DNA of 21,468 bases from Nitrospirota bacterium (GCA_015485235.1 WFTX01000077.1:1-21468); one strand, 5' to 3'. Positions 7,422 through 15,506 are shown, counted from the first letter of the stretch. Made by a program: numbers and translations. Notes: generated by a model not told the origin, from the letters alone.

Positions 7422-7594
7422 CCTTTACGCCTGTTTCAGAGAGTAGTATTTGCCTTCATTATTGTAGCCGAAACAAAGAAAGGTTTTCTTCAAAAGAACT
7501 GGTGTTTTCTGTTGAAAAAATGTGATTCCTGAAAATAAAAAACCATTATCGCCAGCATTGGCCCTTTTCCGGCTCTATCCGCCATAAGCAGCGA

Positions 7595-7623
7595 TTGCCA
7601 GCCACCGGGGGATTGTCTTATAA
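7595..7623 (+). promoter_or_regulatory. Sigma-70 promoter of the glycosyltransferase-debranching operon
   Basis: TTGCCA (7595-7600), 17 bases, then TTATAA (7618-7623; TATAAA one base on). The predicted start, near 7630, coincides with the first base of the CIRCE operator, the normal geometry for HrcA repression. Confidence 0.65.
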
Positions 7624-7629
7624 AAAATA

Positions 7630-7656
7630 TTAGCACCCGGGGGTGAAGAGTGCTAA
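7630..7656. promoter_or_regulatory. CIRCE operator (HrcA binding site)
   Basis: TTAGCACCC (7630-7638), a 9-base spacer, then GAGTGCTAA (7648-7656). The CIRCE consensus is TTAGCACTC-N9-GAGTGCTAA; the right arm is identical, the left arm differs at one base and the spacer length is exact. It lies just downstream of the predicted promoter and 94 bases before the GT4 gene. Confidence 0.85.
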
Positions 7657-7690
7657 TCCCCTGTACGACAAACCTTCTATCCTGTTCACC

Positions 7691-7711
7691 GGGATGAACC
7701 GCGTTCATCCC
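7691..7711 (+). promoter_or_regulatory. Leader hairpin before the GT4 gene
   Basis: GGGATGAAC and GTTCATCCC form a perfect 9-bp stem with a 3-nt loop in the 5' leader, followed by GATTTTC. The T-run is too short for a clear terminator. A 19-codon frame begins inside it (ATG 7694) and ends at the TGA overlapping the GT4 ATG. An attenuator or RNA-stability role is possible. Confidence 0.45.
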
Positions 7712-7749
7712 CTGATTTTCTCAGAACATTTTTCAGGAGGTGAGTCTTT

Positions 7750-8793
7750 ATGAGGATAGCACAGGTCTCTCCACTCCATGAAAGCGTCCCACCGAAACTC
7801 TATGGAGGCACCGAGAGGGTTGTCTCCTATCTTACAGAGGAACTGGTCAGGATGGGACATGAGGTGACCCTCTTCGGGAGCGGGGATTCAGAAACCAGGG
7901 CCCGCCTGGTGAGCATATCCCCCTCTGCACTCAGGCTGAGGGGGGATGTGATCGACCCCCTTTCATACCATATACTGATGCTGGAGAAGGTCATCCAGTC
8001 AAGGAAGCAGTTCGACATAATCCATTTCCACATCGATTATATCCACTTCCCTGCTGTCAGACACCTTGGCATGCCCTCTGTAACCACACTCCACGGGAGG
8101 TTGGACATAGGGGATCTTTTGCCCCTTTACAGGGAATTCCGCGATATCCCCGTGGTTTCAATCTCCAATGACCAGCGGAAGCCCCTGCCCTTTCTGAACT
8201 GGCAGGGCACGGTTTATCACGGCCTGCCTGAAGACCTCTATCAGCCTACCTACCGGAACAAGGGGGAATACCTCGCCTTTATCGGGAGGATCTCTCCGGA
8301 AAAGAGGCCGGACCTTGCCATAGAGATTGCTGTAAAGGCCGGCATCCCCCTCAGGATAGCTGCAAAGGTTGACGACAGTGACCGACAGTACTATGAGGAA
8401 AGGATAAAGCCCCTCATGAGACATCCCCTTGTTGAGTTCATCGGTGAGATAGGTGAAAGGGAAAAGGAGAGCTTCCTTGGAGATGCCCTTGCCCTGCTGT
8501 TCCCGATAGACTGGCCTGAACCCTTCGGTCTGGTGATGATCGAGGCCATGGCCTGCGGAACCCCTGTAATTGCACGCAGGCGGGGTTCCGTACCTGAAGT
8601 TGTGACTGACGGGGTAACAGGACACATCTTTGAAGAGGTTGATGAGGCTGTCACCGCCATTGAGAAGGTCTCCCTTCTTGACAGAAGGCTGATAAGGGAG
8701 CACTTTGTAAAACACTTTTCCGCAAGAAGAATGGCCACTGACTACCTGGATATCTACAGGCGGCAGATTGAACTCCTCAAAGAGGCTGCATAA
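7750..8793 (+). CDS. Glycosyltransferase family 4
   Basis: 347 residues of a GT-B retaining glycosyltransferase, cytosolic, using a nucleotide-sugar donor. The N-terminal domain has the Gly-rich loop PKLYGGTERVV (about 15-25). The C-terminal domain has FIGRISPEKRPDLAIE and the EX7E motif as EPFGLVMIE (257-265), followed by AMACGTPVIA. AGGAGGTGA (7735-7743) lies 6 bases before the ATG. The debranching-type enzyme starts 4 bases after its stop, and such pairs are seen in alpha-glucan (glycogen-like) or compatible-solute metabolism. The acceptor cannot be read from sequence. Promoter and CIRCE upstream suggest heat-shock (HrcA) control. Confidence 0.9.
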   Translation: MRIAQVSPLHESVPPKLYGGTERVVSYLTEELVRMGHEVTLFGSGDSETRARLVSISPSALRLRGDVIDPLSYHILMLEKVIQSRKQFDIIHFHIDYIHFPAVRHLGMPSVTTLHGRLDIGDLLPLYREFRDIPVVSISNDQRKPLPFLNWQGTVYHGLPEDLYQPTYRNKGEYLAFIGRISPEKRPDLAIEIAVKAGIPLRIAAKVDDSDRQYYEERIKPLMRHPLVEFIGEIGEREKESFLGDALALLFPIDWPEPFGLVMIEAMACGTPVIARRRGSVPEVVTDGVTGHIFEEVDEAVTAIEKVSLLDRRLIREHFVKHFSARRMATDYLDIYRRQIELLKEAA

Positions 8794-8797
8794 CACC

Positions 8798-10906
8798 ATG
8801 GTTGACATCAAGACCTTCGGTCTCAAAGGCGACTTGCTCTTTGTGATCCTGAACCCACTGGGAGACATAATTCCCACAGCACTGTCTCCCCAGGAGGGCC
8901 TTTTCCGGGATGACACCAGGTTCCTCAGCCGCCTTGAGCTGAGGGTAAACGGCCAGGTTCCTCACCTCCTCAGTTCCACTGTCAAAGAGGACAACCTCCT
9001 CTTCACGGCAGACCTTACAAACCCGAGGATGGAGACTGACGATACCCCGGTGCACAGGGATGTGATACACATCTTCCGTTCAATCTTCGTCTGGGACAAC
9101 ACACTCCATGAACGGATACGGATGATAAACTTCGACCTGAGGCCTGTGGAGTTCACACTGGAACTCCTCTTTGATGCAGACTTCCACGACGTCTTTGAGA
9201 TCCGGGGGGTAAGGAGGAAGGACCGGGGGGAGATGCTCCCTCCTGAAACAGGGGGAAACAGGGTTGTCTACACCTATAACGGGAAGGACGGCATAACCAG
9301 ATTTACATACCTCAACTTCAACCCCGCACCTGACATCCTTGAGCCCCGGAGGGCTCTATTCCATATCACGCTGAAGCCCCAGGCATCAAAGGAACTGGTC
9401 CTTGGTGTGACTGCTGATTACCGGAAGAGGAAAGCCCGTCTCCAGGTCTCCCAGGCGTACACAAAGGCGGCAAGGCGGGTCACGGAGCTTCACAAAAGGA
9501 GCGTGGAGATACATACGTCCAACGAGCACTTCAACGAACTCCTGAGGAGATCAAAGGCCGATATATGCACCATGGTCACGGAGACTCCCCACGGCCCCTA
9601 TTACTATGCAGGAATCCCCTGGTACAGTACCGCCTTCGGGAGGGACGGCCTTATCACCGCCCTGGAGTGCCTCTGGATAAACCCGGAGAATGCCCGGGGG
9701 GTGCTCCGGTTCCTTGCCGCCCATCAGGCCCACGAAGTGGACCCTGGGCGTGATGCCGAGCCCGGGAAGATCCCCCATGAAATGAGAAGCGGTGAGATGG
9801 CCAGGACAGGAGAGGTCCCCTTTGAACGGTACTACGGCTCGGTTGATGCAACCCCCCTGTTCATAATTCTTGCCGGTGAGTACCTGAAGAGGACCGGTGA
9901 TCTGGAAACCATAAAGACCCTCTGGCCGAACCTGAAGTCTGCCTTCAGATGGATGAAAACCTACGGGGACGCTGACGGAGACGGGTTCATCGAGTATCAC
10001 CGCCACTCTGAAAAGGGCCTTGTCAATCAGGGATGGAAGGACTCCTTTGACTCTGTCTTCCATTCCGACGGAAGCCTTGCCACAGGTCCTGTCGCCCTTG
10101 CAGAGGTACAGGGATATGGATATCTGGCATGCCAGTTCATTGCCAGTATCGCAAAGGCCCTCGGAGAAAGGGAGATGCTCTCAGAGGCCCTTCTCCAGGC
10201 AAAAAGGATAAAAAAGGCCTTTCACAGGGCCTTCTGGTCCCCCCGTACAGGGATGTACGCCCTTGCCCTCGACGGTAACAAGGCCCCCTGCGAGGTCCGG
10301 TCATCGAATGCAGGCCAGGTCCTCCTGAGCGGGCTCGTATCGAAGAGATATGCAAAGGCCGTTACACGGGCATTGATGTCAGAGGCCTTCTTCAGCGGAT
10401 GGGGGATAAGGACCGTTTCCAAGGGTGAAGTCAGGTATAACCCGATGAGCTATCACAACGGTTCTGTCTGGCCCCATGACAACGCACTGATAGCCTGGGG
10501 CTTTGCAAGGTACGGGTTCAAGGACGAGATCCTCCGGATACTTACAGGACTCTTTGATGCAAGCCTCTTCATCGAGCTCAGGCGGCTTCCTGAACTCTTC
10601 TGTGGTTTTGACAGGCGGACCGGTGAGGGCCCCACCCTCTATCCCGTTGCCTGCCAGCCCCAGGCCTGGGCATCAGGGGCGGTGTTTCTGATACTCCAGG
10701 CGGCAATGGGGCTTGAGTTCGACAATGTATCAAGGTCCATCATATTCAAATCCCCGAGGCTGCCCTCCTACCTGAACTGGCTGGAGATAAGGAACCTCTC
10801 CTTCATGGACGCCACGGTCGATCTCTTCCTCGAGAGATACAAGGATGATGTGGTCGTGAAGGTGGTTGACAAGAGCGGTGATCTGCACATTGTTATATAC
10901 AAGTAG
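8798..10906 (+). CDS. Glycogen debranching-type enzyme (amylo-alpha-1,6-glucosidase family)
   Basis: 702 residues from the ATG at 8798. An N-terminal beta domain of the GDE_N type (about 1-215; LSPQEGLFRDDTRFLSRLEL) is followed by an (alpha/alpha)6-barrel glucosidase domain (about 245-702). Barrel motifs are GIPWYSTAFGRDGLITALE (272-290), NQGWKDSFDSVFH (410-422), SSNAGQVLLSGL (502-513) and YHNGSVWPHDNALIAWG (552-568). Acidic residues in GRDG, WKDSFD and the C-terminal region fit an inverting glucosidase. It should hydrolyse alpha-1,6 branches or related glucosides in the cytosol. The frame is open back to 8768, but that start would overlap the GT4 gene. It is co-transcribed with the GT4 gene. 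Exact substrate is uncertain. Confidence 0.9.
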   Translation: MVDIKTFGLKGDLLFVILNPLGDIIPTALSPQEGLFRDDTRFLSRLELRVNGQVPHLLSSTVKEDNLLFTADLTNPRMETDDTPVHRDVIHIFRSIFVWDNTLHERIRMINFDLRPVEFTLELLFDADFHDVFEIRGVRRKDRGEMLPPETGGNRVVYTYNGKDGITRFTYLNFNPAPDILEPRRALFHITLKPQASKELVLGVTADYRKRKARLQVSQAYTKAARRVTELHKRSVEIHTSNEHFNELLRRSKADICTMVTETPHGPYYYAGIPWYSTAFGRDGLITALECLWINPENARGVLRFLAAHQAHEVDPGRDAEPGKIPHEMRSGEMARTGEVPFERYYGSVDATPLFIILAGEYLKRTGDLETIKTLWPNLKSAFRWMKTYGDADGDGFIEYHRHSEKGLVNQGWKDSFDSVFHSDGSLATGPVALAEVQGYGYLACQFIASIAKALGEREMLSEALLQAKRIKKAFHRAFWSPRTGMYALALDGNKAPCEVRSSNAGQVLLSGLVSKRYAKAVTRALMSEAFFSGWGIRTVSKGEVRYNPMSYHNGSVWPHDNALIAWGFARYGFKDEILRILTGLFDASLFIELRRLPELFCGFDRRTGEGPTLYPVACQPQAWASGAVFLILQAAMGLEFDNVSRSIIFKSPRLPSYLNWLEIRNLSFMDATVDLFLERYKDDVVVKVVDKSGDLHIVIYK

Positions 10907-10911
10907 TATAT

Positions 10912-11141
10912 GGTCACTGGTGTATTGGTGTATTGGTTATCAGGTTATATGGTTATTGAGTTATTTGTTTACTCAGCCTCAGCCTTGACCTTAGCCTATC
11001 TTTGTTCCCATCCCCGCATATACGCATTAACGCTTTTGCTTTTCTCGCCTTCCACATTTCCCGCTTCTCTATAAACTCGATAAACCTTACCAACCAGAAA
11101 ACCAAACAAACGAAATAAACGAGATGAACGAAATCAACGAG
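10912..11141. repeat. Low-complexity intergenic repeat element, copy 1
   Basis: A G/T-rich arm of TATTGG/TTATTGG units (about 10912-10962), a spacer containing TTTTCTCGCCT, and an A/C-rich arm (11071-11141) starting ATAAACTCGATAAACC and continuing in AACGAA/AACGAG units. The arms are imperfectly complementary. Copies 2 and 3 share this layout. The region holds no credible gene. Confidence 0.7.
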
Positions 11142-11155
11142 ATCCACGATAAAAT

Positions 11156-11185
11156 TTGACAACGCCTCCCCTTTTTTTGTTTAAT
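11156..11185 (+). promoter_or_regulatory. Promoter of tpiA-secG
   Basis: TTGACA (11156-11161), 18 bases, then TTTAAT (11180-11185). The start would fall at about 11192, two bases before the tpiA ATG. With no Shine-Dalgarno visible, a leaderless mRNA is likely. Confidence 0.6.
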
Positions 11186-11193
11186 TAATAGTT

Positions 11194-11943
11194 ATGCGTA
11201 AGCCCCTGATCGCTGCCAACTGGAAGATGCACATGAACACCGGAGAGACGAGGGAGTTTCTCCAGGCGTTCCTGCCCCAGGTAGAGGGAGTAACGGATGT
11301 GGAGATAGTGATCGCCCCTCCCTTTACTTCGATTGCCGAAGCAGCCAGGCTCATGAAGGACTCTAATGTCCGGCTGGCAGGCCAGAACCTCTACTGGGAG
11401 GAAAAGGGGGCCTTTACAGGCGAGATTTCCCCCCTCATGCTCACTGATCTGGGATGCACCTATGTGATAATCGGGCATTCCGAGAGAAGGCAGTACTTCG
11501 GTGAGACCGATGAGACGGTGAACAGGAGAATAAGGGCAGCCCTTGCCGCCGGTCTAAAGCCCATCCTCTGCATAGGCGAGACCCTCCAGCAGAGGGAGGC
11601 CGGAGAGACCTTCAATGTCCTGAGGAGACAGGTCAGGGACGGCCTGAACGGGATGGAGGCTGAAGACCTCGTCATCGCCTATGAGCCGGTCTGGGCAATC
11701 GGGACCGGCAAGACAGCCACCCCTGAGATGGCCCAGGAGGCACATGCCTTCATCAGGGAAGAGCTGGGGGCTCTCTATGGAGAGAAGGCCGGTTCCGTAA
11801 GGATACTTTACGGCGGGAGCGTAAAGCCCGAGAACGTTGCTTCCCTCATGGCCGAAAGGGATGTAGACGGCGGGCTTGTGGGAGGAGCAAGCCTGAAGCC
11901 TGACAGTTTTGCAAGGATTGTAAGGTTCAGAGAACAAAACTGA
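11194..11943 (+). CDS. tpiA: Triose-phosphate isomerase
   Basis: 249 residues, full family length. It interconverts dihydroxyacetone phosphate and glyceraldehyde 3-phosphate in glycolysis and gluconeogenesis. Catalytic residues are visible: K11 in AANWKMH, H95 in IIGHSERR, and E164 in AYEPVWAIGTGK, which also starts the flexible loop 6. The phosphate-binding motif LYGGSVKPEN lies near 223-232, and GGLVGGASL near the C-terminus. secG follows after 19 bases, the common tpiA-secG pairing. Confidence 0.97.
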   Translation: MRKPLIAANWKMHMNTGETREFLQAFLPQVEGVTDVEIVIAPPFTSIAEAARLMKDSNVRLAGQNLYWEEKGAFTGEISPLMLTDLGCTYVIIGHSERRQYFGETDETVNRRIRAALAAGLKPILCIGETLQQREAGETFNVLRRQVRDGLNGMEAEDLVIAYEPVWAIGTGKTATPEMAQEAHAFIREELGALYGEKAGSVRILYGGSVKPENVASLMAERDVDGGLVGGASLKPDSFARIVRFREQN

Positions 11944-11962
11944 ATATAGAGGAGAAATTGCG

Positions 11963-12334
11963 ATGTATACACTGCTACTGATAATTCACCTTATTGTAAG
12001 CTTCTTCCTGATCGGGATCGTCCTGATCCAGGGCGGAAAGGGGGCTGAACTCGGATCAGCCTTCGGAGGCGGATCAAGCCAGACCATTTTCGGAGGCAGG
12101 GGCGCAGCAACCTTCCTCAGCAAGCTCACCACTGTTGTTGCCGTGCTCTTCATGGTAACATCCCTGCTCCTTGCGATCGCCTCGATCAGACAGAAGTCCA
12201 TCGTGAAGGCACCTGCCGTCAAGGAGGAAAAGGCGGTCCCGGCGCCACCCCAGGGTGTGACTCCTTCAGGCGGAGGCGTCAAGCCTGCTCAGAAGGGATC
12301 AGAAGCACCTGAAAAGCCAGCTGCAGGTAAATAA
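11963..12334 (+). CDS. secG: Preprotein translocase subunit SecG
   Basis: 123 residues. SecG is the small membrane subunit that assists SecYEG and SecA in protein export. Two membrane helices (about 3-22 and 51-74) flank the conserved loop LIQGGKGAELGSAFGGGSSQTIFG. The tail (about 80-123) is Pro/Ala/Lys-rich and low complexity, common for SecG. GAGGAG lies about nine bases before the ATG. It is co-transcribed with tpiA. Confidence 0.95.
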   Translation: MYTLLLIIHLIVSFFLIGIVLIQGGKGAELGSAFGGGSSQTIFGGRGAATFLSKLTTVVAVLFMVTSLLLAIASIRQKSIVKAPAVKEEKAVPAPPQGVTPSGGGVKPAQKGSEAPEKPAAGK

Positions 12335-12368
12335 GCCTTATTTGCCCTACAATTACTTAAGTTCTTTC

Positions 12369-12403
12369 CCGGAGGGAGGGAGTTTAAATCACGGAGCCTT
12401 CCG
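12369..12403 (+). other. Hairpin-forming stretch after secG
   Basis: CCGGAGGG pairs with CCTTCCGG through one G-U pair across a loop of about 20 bases containing GTTTAAATCACGG. There is no T-run, and no known RNA family is recognised. It may be the 3' end structure of the tpiA-secG message. Confidence 0.3.
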
Positions 12404-12411
12404 GCAAGACA

Positions 12412-12550
12412 ATATTGGTCAGTGGTCATTGGGTCATTGGTATATTGGTTATTGCGTTTCTCGCCTCTTTCGAATTGTGCCTTTCTCGCTTCTTCATAAA
12501 CTCGATAAACCAGACCAACCAAATAAACGAAATCAACCAAATCAACGAGA
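12412..12550. repeat. Low-complexity intergenic repeat element, copy 2
   Basis: A G/T-rich arm (about 12412-12455, TCATTGG/TATTGG units), a spacer with TTTCTCGCCT, and an A/C-rich arm (12495-12550) containing the exact 16-mer ATAAACTCGATAAACC also found in copy 1. It ends about 25 bases before the ABC ATPase gene. Confidence 0.7.
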
Positions 12551-12574
12551 TGACCCGGGAGGGGCTATCTTACT

Positions 12575-13561
12575 ATGCCTGCAATTAAGGTCTCTGATCT
12601 GACAAAACGTTACAACTCCTTCACCGCCGTTGACAGGATCTCCTTTGAAGTGCCGGAAGGCACTATCTTCGGCTTTCTCGGCCCCAATGGAGCAGGAAAG
12701 ACAACCACAATCAGCATGCTCTGCACCCTGCTCAGACCCACCAGCGGAGAAGCCTCTGTAAACGGATACGACTGCATCAGAGAGCCCTCAAGGGTGAGGG
12801 AATCCATCGGGATAGTCTTCCAGGAGACAACCCTTGACAAGGACCTGACCGCCTTTGAAAACCTCTACTATCATGCCATTCTCTACAATGTGCAGAGACA
12901 CCGGAGGAAGGACCTCGTCCGGAAGGCCCTCCGTTTCGTGGGACTCTATGACCGGAAGGATGAGCCGGTAAAACGCTTCTCCGGAGGAATGAAGAGACGC
13001 CTTGAGGTAGCAAGGGCTGTTGTACACCAGCCCAGGATACTCTTTCTGGACGAACCCACACTCGGGCTTGATCCCCAGAGCCGGACATCACTATGGGAGT
13101 TCATCACCCGACTGCCCTCGGAAGAGGGGGTTACGGTCTTCATGACTACACACTACATGGACGAAGCAGAGGTCTGCCATAACATCGCCATCATAGACAA
13201 CGGACGGATCATAGCAAAGGGAAGTCCCGATGAACTGAAAAAGGGGATCGGCAGTGATCTGATTTATATAAAGGTAACTGACAAGGAAGAGGCCGTGAGG
13301 CTCATCCGGGACAGACTCTCCCTGAACCCCCTCAGGAAGGGGGAGGAGCTCTCCATCCCTGTCACGGGCGGGGAGGCCTGCATACCGGAACTGATCAGGA
13401 CTATAGGAGATCTGGCTGTCTCCGTCAGGATCCAGAGACCCACCCTTAATGATGTCTTCCTGAACCTGACAGGAAAGGCCATCCGGGAAGAGGAACAGGA
13501 CAGCTCCGATACAATCAAGGACTCGATCAGGGAATACAGGAGGCGGTTTGATAGAAGGTAG
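12575..13561 (+). CDS. ABC transporter ATP-binding protein (DrrA-like)
   Basis: 328 residues. This is the cytosolic ATPase of a two-gene ABC-2 exporter. It has Walker A GPNGAGKT (36-43), Q-loop VFQETTLD (about 81-88), signature FSGGM (135-139), Walker B ILFLDEPT (155-162), the D-loop GLDP and an H-loop TTHYMDEAE (about 190-198). The part after residue 220 matches the DUF4162-type extension of DrrA-like ATPases. The permease gene overlaps its end by 14 bases. The substrate (drug, lipid or polysaccharide) cannot be read from the sequence. Confidence 0.93.
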   Translation: MPAIKVSDLTKRYNSFTAVDRISFEVPEGTIFGFLGPNGAGKTTTISMLCTLLRPTSGEASVNGYDCIREPSRVRESIGIVFQETTLDKDLTAFENLYYHAILYNVQRHRRKDLVRKALRFVGLYDRKDEPVKRFSGGMKRRLEVARAVVHQPRILFLDEPTLGLDPQSRTSLWEFITRLPSEEGVTVFMTTHYMDEAEVCHNIAIIDNGRIIAKGSPDELKKGIGSDLIYIKVTDKEEAVRLIRDRLSLNPLRKGEELSIPVTGGEACIPELIRTIGDLAVSVRIQRPTLNDVFLNLTGKAIREEEQDSSDTIKDSIREYRRRFDRR

Positions 13562-14315
13562 GGCGATACATGTTGTGGTCGCAAGGGAGTTCAAGAAGTT
13601 CATCCGGGAAAAGAGCCGGCTCTTCTCTACCATAGCCCGTCCGCTCATCTGGCTCTTCCTCGTGGGCGGCGGCCTGAACCGGCTCGTGCCTGCAGGAGAC
13701 GGGATGAACTATCTCCAGTTCTTCTTCCCCGGGATAATCGGGATGACCATACTCTTCAGCGCGATCTTTTCCGCCATCTCCATCATCTGGGACAAGGAGT
13801 TCGGCTACATGAAGGAGATGCTCGTCGCCCCTGTCTCCCGGACCTCTATCGTGATTGGCAAGGCCCTGAGCGGGACCATAGTCTCCACCATCCAGGCAGG
13901 AATCATCCTCATGCTCTTTCCATTCCTTGGGTTCAAGCTCTCCATCCTCCAGATAGGAGGCACCCTTGCCGTCGGGTTTCTCCTTGCCTTCACAATATCC
14001 GCATTGGGTATCGTCATCGCCACATTCTATGACAGCTTTGAGAGTTTCTCTGTAATCATGAACTTCATCGTCATGCCCATGTTCTTCCTCTCCGGCGCAA
14101 TGTATCCCGTCAGTGACCTGCCGGGAATACTCAAGTTCCTCACCAACATCAACCCCCTCACCTATGGTGTTGATGCCCTGAAGAATGTGATCTTCCCCAC
14201 GGGAACGGGAAGTATGGGACCCGATTTCCCGCTCAGCCTTGATATCGCCGTTCTCTTCTCCCTGGCACTGGTCTTCACCCTCGCGGGAACACTGGCCTTC
14301 AGGAGAAGGGGTTGA
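13548..14315 (+). CDS. ABC-2 type permease (DrrB-like)
   Basis: 255 residues with about six membrane segments and the ABC-2 pattern: IIWDKEFGYMKEMLVAPVSR coupling region near 80-100 and MPMFFLSGAMYPVSDLP near 175-190. It forms the membrane channel for the ATPase encoded just upstream. No ATG lies in frame near the start. The TTG at 13548 has AGGAGG (13538-13543) four bases upstream and overlaps the ATPase gene; a GTG at 13575 is an alternative. Confidence 0.9.
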   Translation: MIEGRAIHVVVAREFKKFIREKSRLFSTIARPLIWLFLVGGGLNRLVPAGDGMNYLQFFFPGIIGMTILFSAIFSAISIIWDKEFGYMKEMLVAPVSRTSIVIGKALSGTIVSTIQAGIILMLFPFLGFKLSILQIGGTLAVGFLLAFTISALGIVIATFYDSFESFSVIMNFIVMPMFFLSGAMYPVSDLPGILKFLTNINPLTYGVDALKNVIFPTGTGSMGPDFPLSLDIAVLFSLALVFTLAGTLAFRRRG

Positions 14316-14320
14316 GAGTT

Positions 14321-14440
14321 AGTGGTATACTGGTTATTGGTTATTGGTTACTGGTATATTGTGTATTGGGTGATCAGGAAGCCCATCACCAATTGCCTAT
14401 CGCCTATAGCCCATCGCCCATTGCCTATCGCCCATTGCCT
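14321..14440. repeat. Low-complexity intergenic repeat element, copy 3
   Basis: A G/T-rich arm (14321-14374, TTATTGG units) faces an A/C-rich arm (14385-14440) of CCTATCGCC/CCATTGC units. GGTGAT (14369-14374) and ATCACC (14385-14390) close an inner hairpin with a 10-base loop. The A/C arm differs from copies 1 and 2, but the layout is the same. Confidence 0.65.
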
Positions 14441-14533
14441 GTTTCCGGGTTTATTGCGTTGATGGGGCTGGAAGCGTTGATTACCATATTCACGCCTTAA
14501 GGCATTCTCCCATGATCTCTCGTGCCTGAGGGA

Positions 14534-14561
14534 TTGAAACTATCAAATAGTGCTAAAATAT
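14534..14561 (+). promoter_or_regulatory. Possible promoter of the SDR gene
   Basis: TTGAAA (14534-14539), 16 bases, then AAATAT (14556-14561). The fit is moderate; an AGGGGTGA ribosome site follows directly. Confidence 0.35.
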
Positions 14562-14572
14562 ATGAGGGGTGA

Positions 14573-15475
14573 ATGCCTATGATATTTATTGCCGGTGGAA
14601 CTGGATTTGTGGGAGGCCATCTTCTTCAGGCCCTGAAGAAGGAGGGCAGGAAGGTGAGGTGCCTTGTCAGGTCTGAAGAAAAGGCGGAACTATGCAAATC
14701 CCTGGGGTTTGAATCCAGGATCGGTGACATCACTGACAGGGAAAGCCTCAAGGGGGCACTGGAGGGGGTCTCCACAGTCATACACCTCGTGGGGATAATA
14801 GAAGAGGACAGTCAGAGGACCTTTGAGAAGGTGCATGTAAAGGGCACGGAAAACCTCGTTGAAGAGGCAGAGGGCTCCGGTGTTAAACTCTTCTTCTATC
14901 AATCGGCCCTGGGTGCGGCAGAGGAGTCTCCTTCAGGGTACCAGAGGACAAAGGCGATAGCAGAAGATATAGTCCGGGCAGCAGGCATGGACCATCTGAT
15001 CTTCAGGCCTTCCCTCATCATAGGAAAGACCGACGGCTTCTCACTCAGGATGAGGGAACTGATAATGAGCGCTCCCATGGTCCCTGTTCCCGGTGACGGC
15101 ATGAGCAGGTTCCAGCCCCTTTACATACTCGACTGGATCAAGTGCCTCCTCACTGCGATTGATGACACGAAGTTCCGCAACAGGACTCTTGAACTGGGAG
15201 GGCCTGAACAGATCCCCTACAACGACCTTCTCACGGCCTACATGAAGGCACTGGGAAAGGAAAAGACGATCCTGCACATCCCCGTCGGCCTGGCACGGCT
15301 CGGGCTTCCCCTCTCCGGCCTTGGAAGGGCACTGGGACTCAAAATTCCCAGGGTGAGTGCCGAACAGTTAGACCTCCTCCAGCATGACAACATAACCGAC
15401 CCCGAGACCATAGAGAGGGAGTTCGGCTTCAAGCCCAGAAGACTTGAGGAATACCTGCCTGAAGTGTTTTCCTGA
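14573..15475 (+). CDS. NAD(P)-binding atypical SDR (NDUFA9-like epimerase family)
   Basis: 300 residues with a Rossmann fold. The nucleotide loop is GGTGFVGG (8-15), an acidic GDITD turn lies near 51-55, and a YxxxK pair occurs as YQRTK (Y123, K127). Overall layout (LVGIIEED, RPSLIIGKTDG, ELGGPEQIPYNDLL) matches atypical SDRs related to the complex I subunit NDUFA9 and to nucleoside-sugar epimerases. The true reaction is unknown; quinone, sugar or complex I roles are possible. AGGGG (14565-14569) is three bases from this ATG and nine from a second ATG at 14579, so the start may be the latter. The gene seems to stand alone. Confidence 0.85.
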   Translation: MPMIFIAGGTGFVGGHLLQALKKEGRKVRCLVRSEEKAELCKSLGFESRIGDITDRESLKGALEGVSTVIHLVGIIEEDSQRTFEKVHVKGTENLVEEAEGSGVKLFFYQSALGAAEESPSGYQRTKAIAEDIVRAAGMDHLIFRPSLIIGKTDGFSLRMRELIMSAPMVPVPGDGMSRFQPLYILDWIKCLLTAIDDTKFRNRTLELGGPEQIPYNDLLTAYMKALGKEKTILHIPVGLARLGLPLSGLGRALGLKIPRVSAEQLDLLQHDNITDPETIEREFGFKPRRLEEYLPEVFS

Positions 15476-15477
15476 TT

Positions 15478-15506
15478 TTGACAACTCCGATATTCTGTGA
15501 TATACT
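15478..15506 (+). promoter_or_regulatory. Promoter of hicBA
   Basis: TTGACA (15478-15483), 17 bases, TATACT (15501-15506). A start near 15513 leaves a leader of about 120 bases. This leader contains a bulged hairpin (15570-15579 with 15584-15592). Confidence 0.75.

Noticed and set aside
7490..7708. A minus-strand frame of 72 codons in the GT4 upstream region
   Set aside because: It covers the predicted promoter, CIRCE and leader hairpin on the other strand and has no protein-like features or ribosome site.
10953..11162. A minus-strand frame of 69 codons across repeat copy 1
   Set aside because: It translates the A/C-rich low-complexity repeat (periodic Val/Phe/Leu residues), with no ribosome site or family similarity; the same kind of false protein arises from copy 2 at 12289-12540.
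12342..12602. A plus-strand frame of 86 codons after secG
   Set aside because: It runs through repeat copy 2 and into the ABC ATPase start, with low-complexity content and no ribosome site.
10912..14440. CRISPR array as an explanation of the short repeats
   Set aside because: The repeat units are 6-10 bases, variable and without unique spacers of constant length; no cas genes are present.
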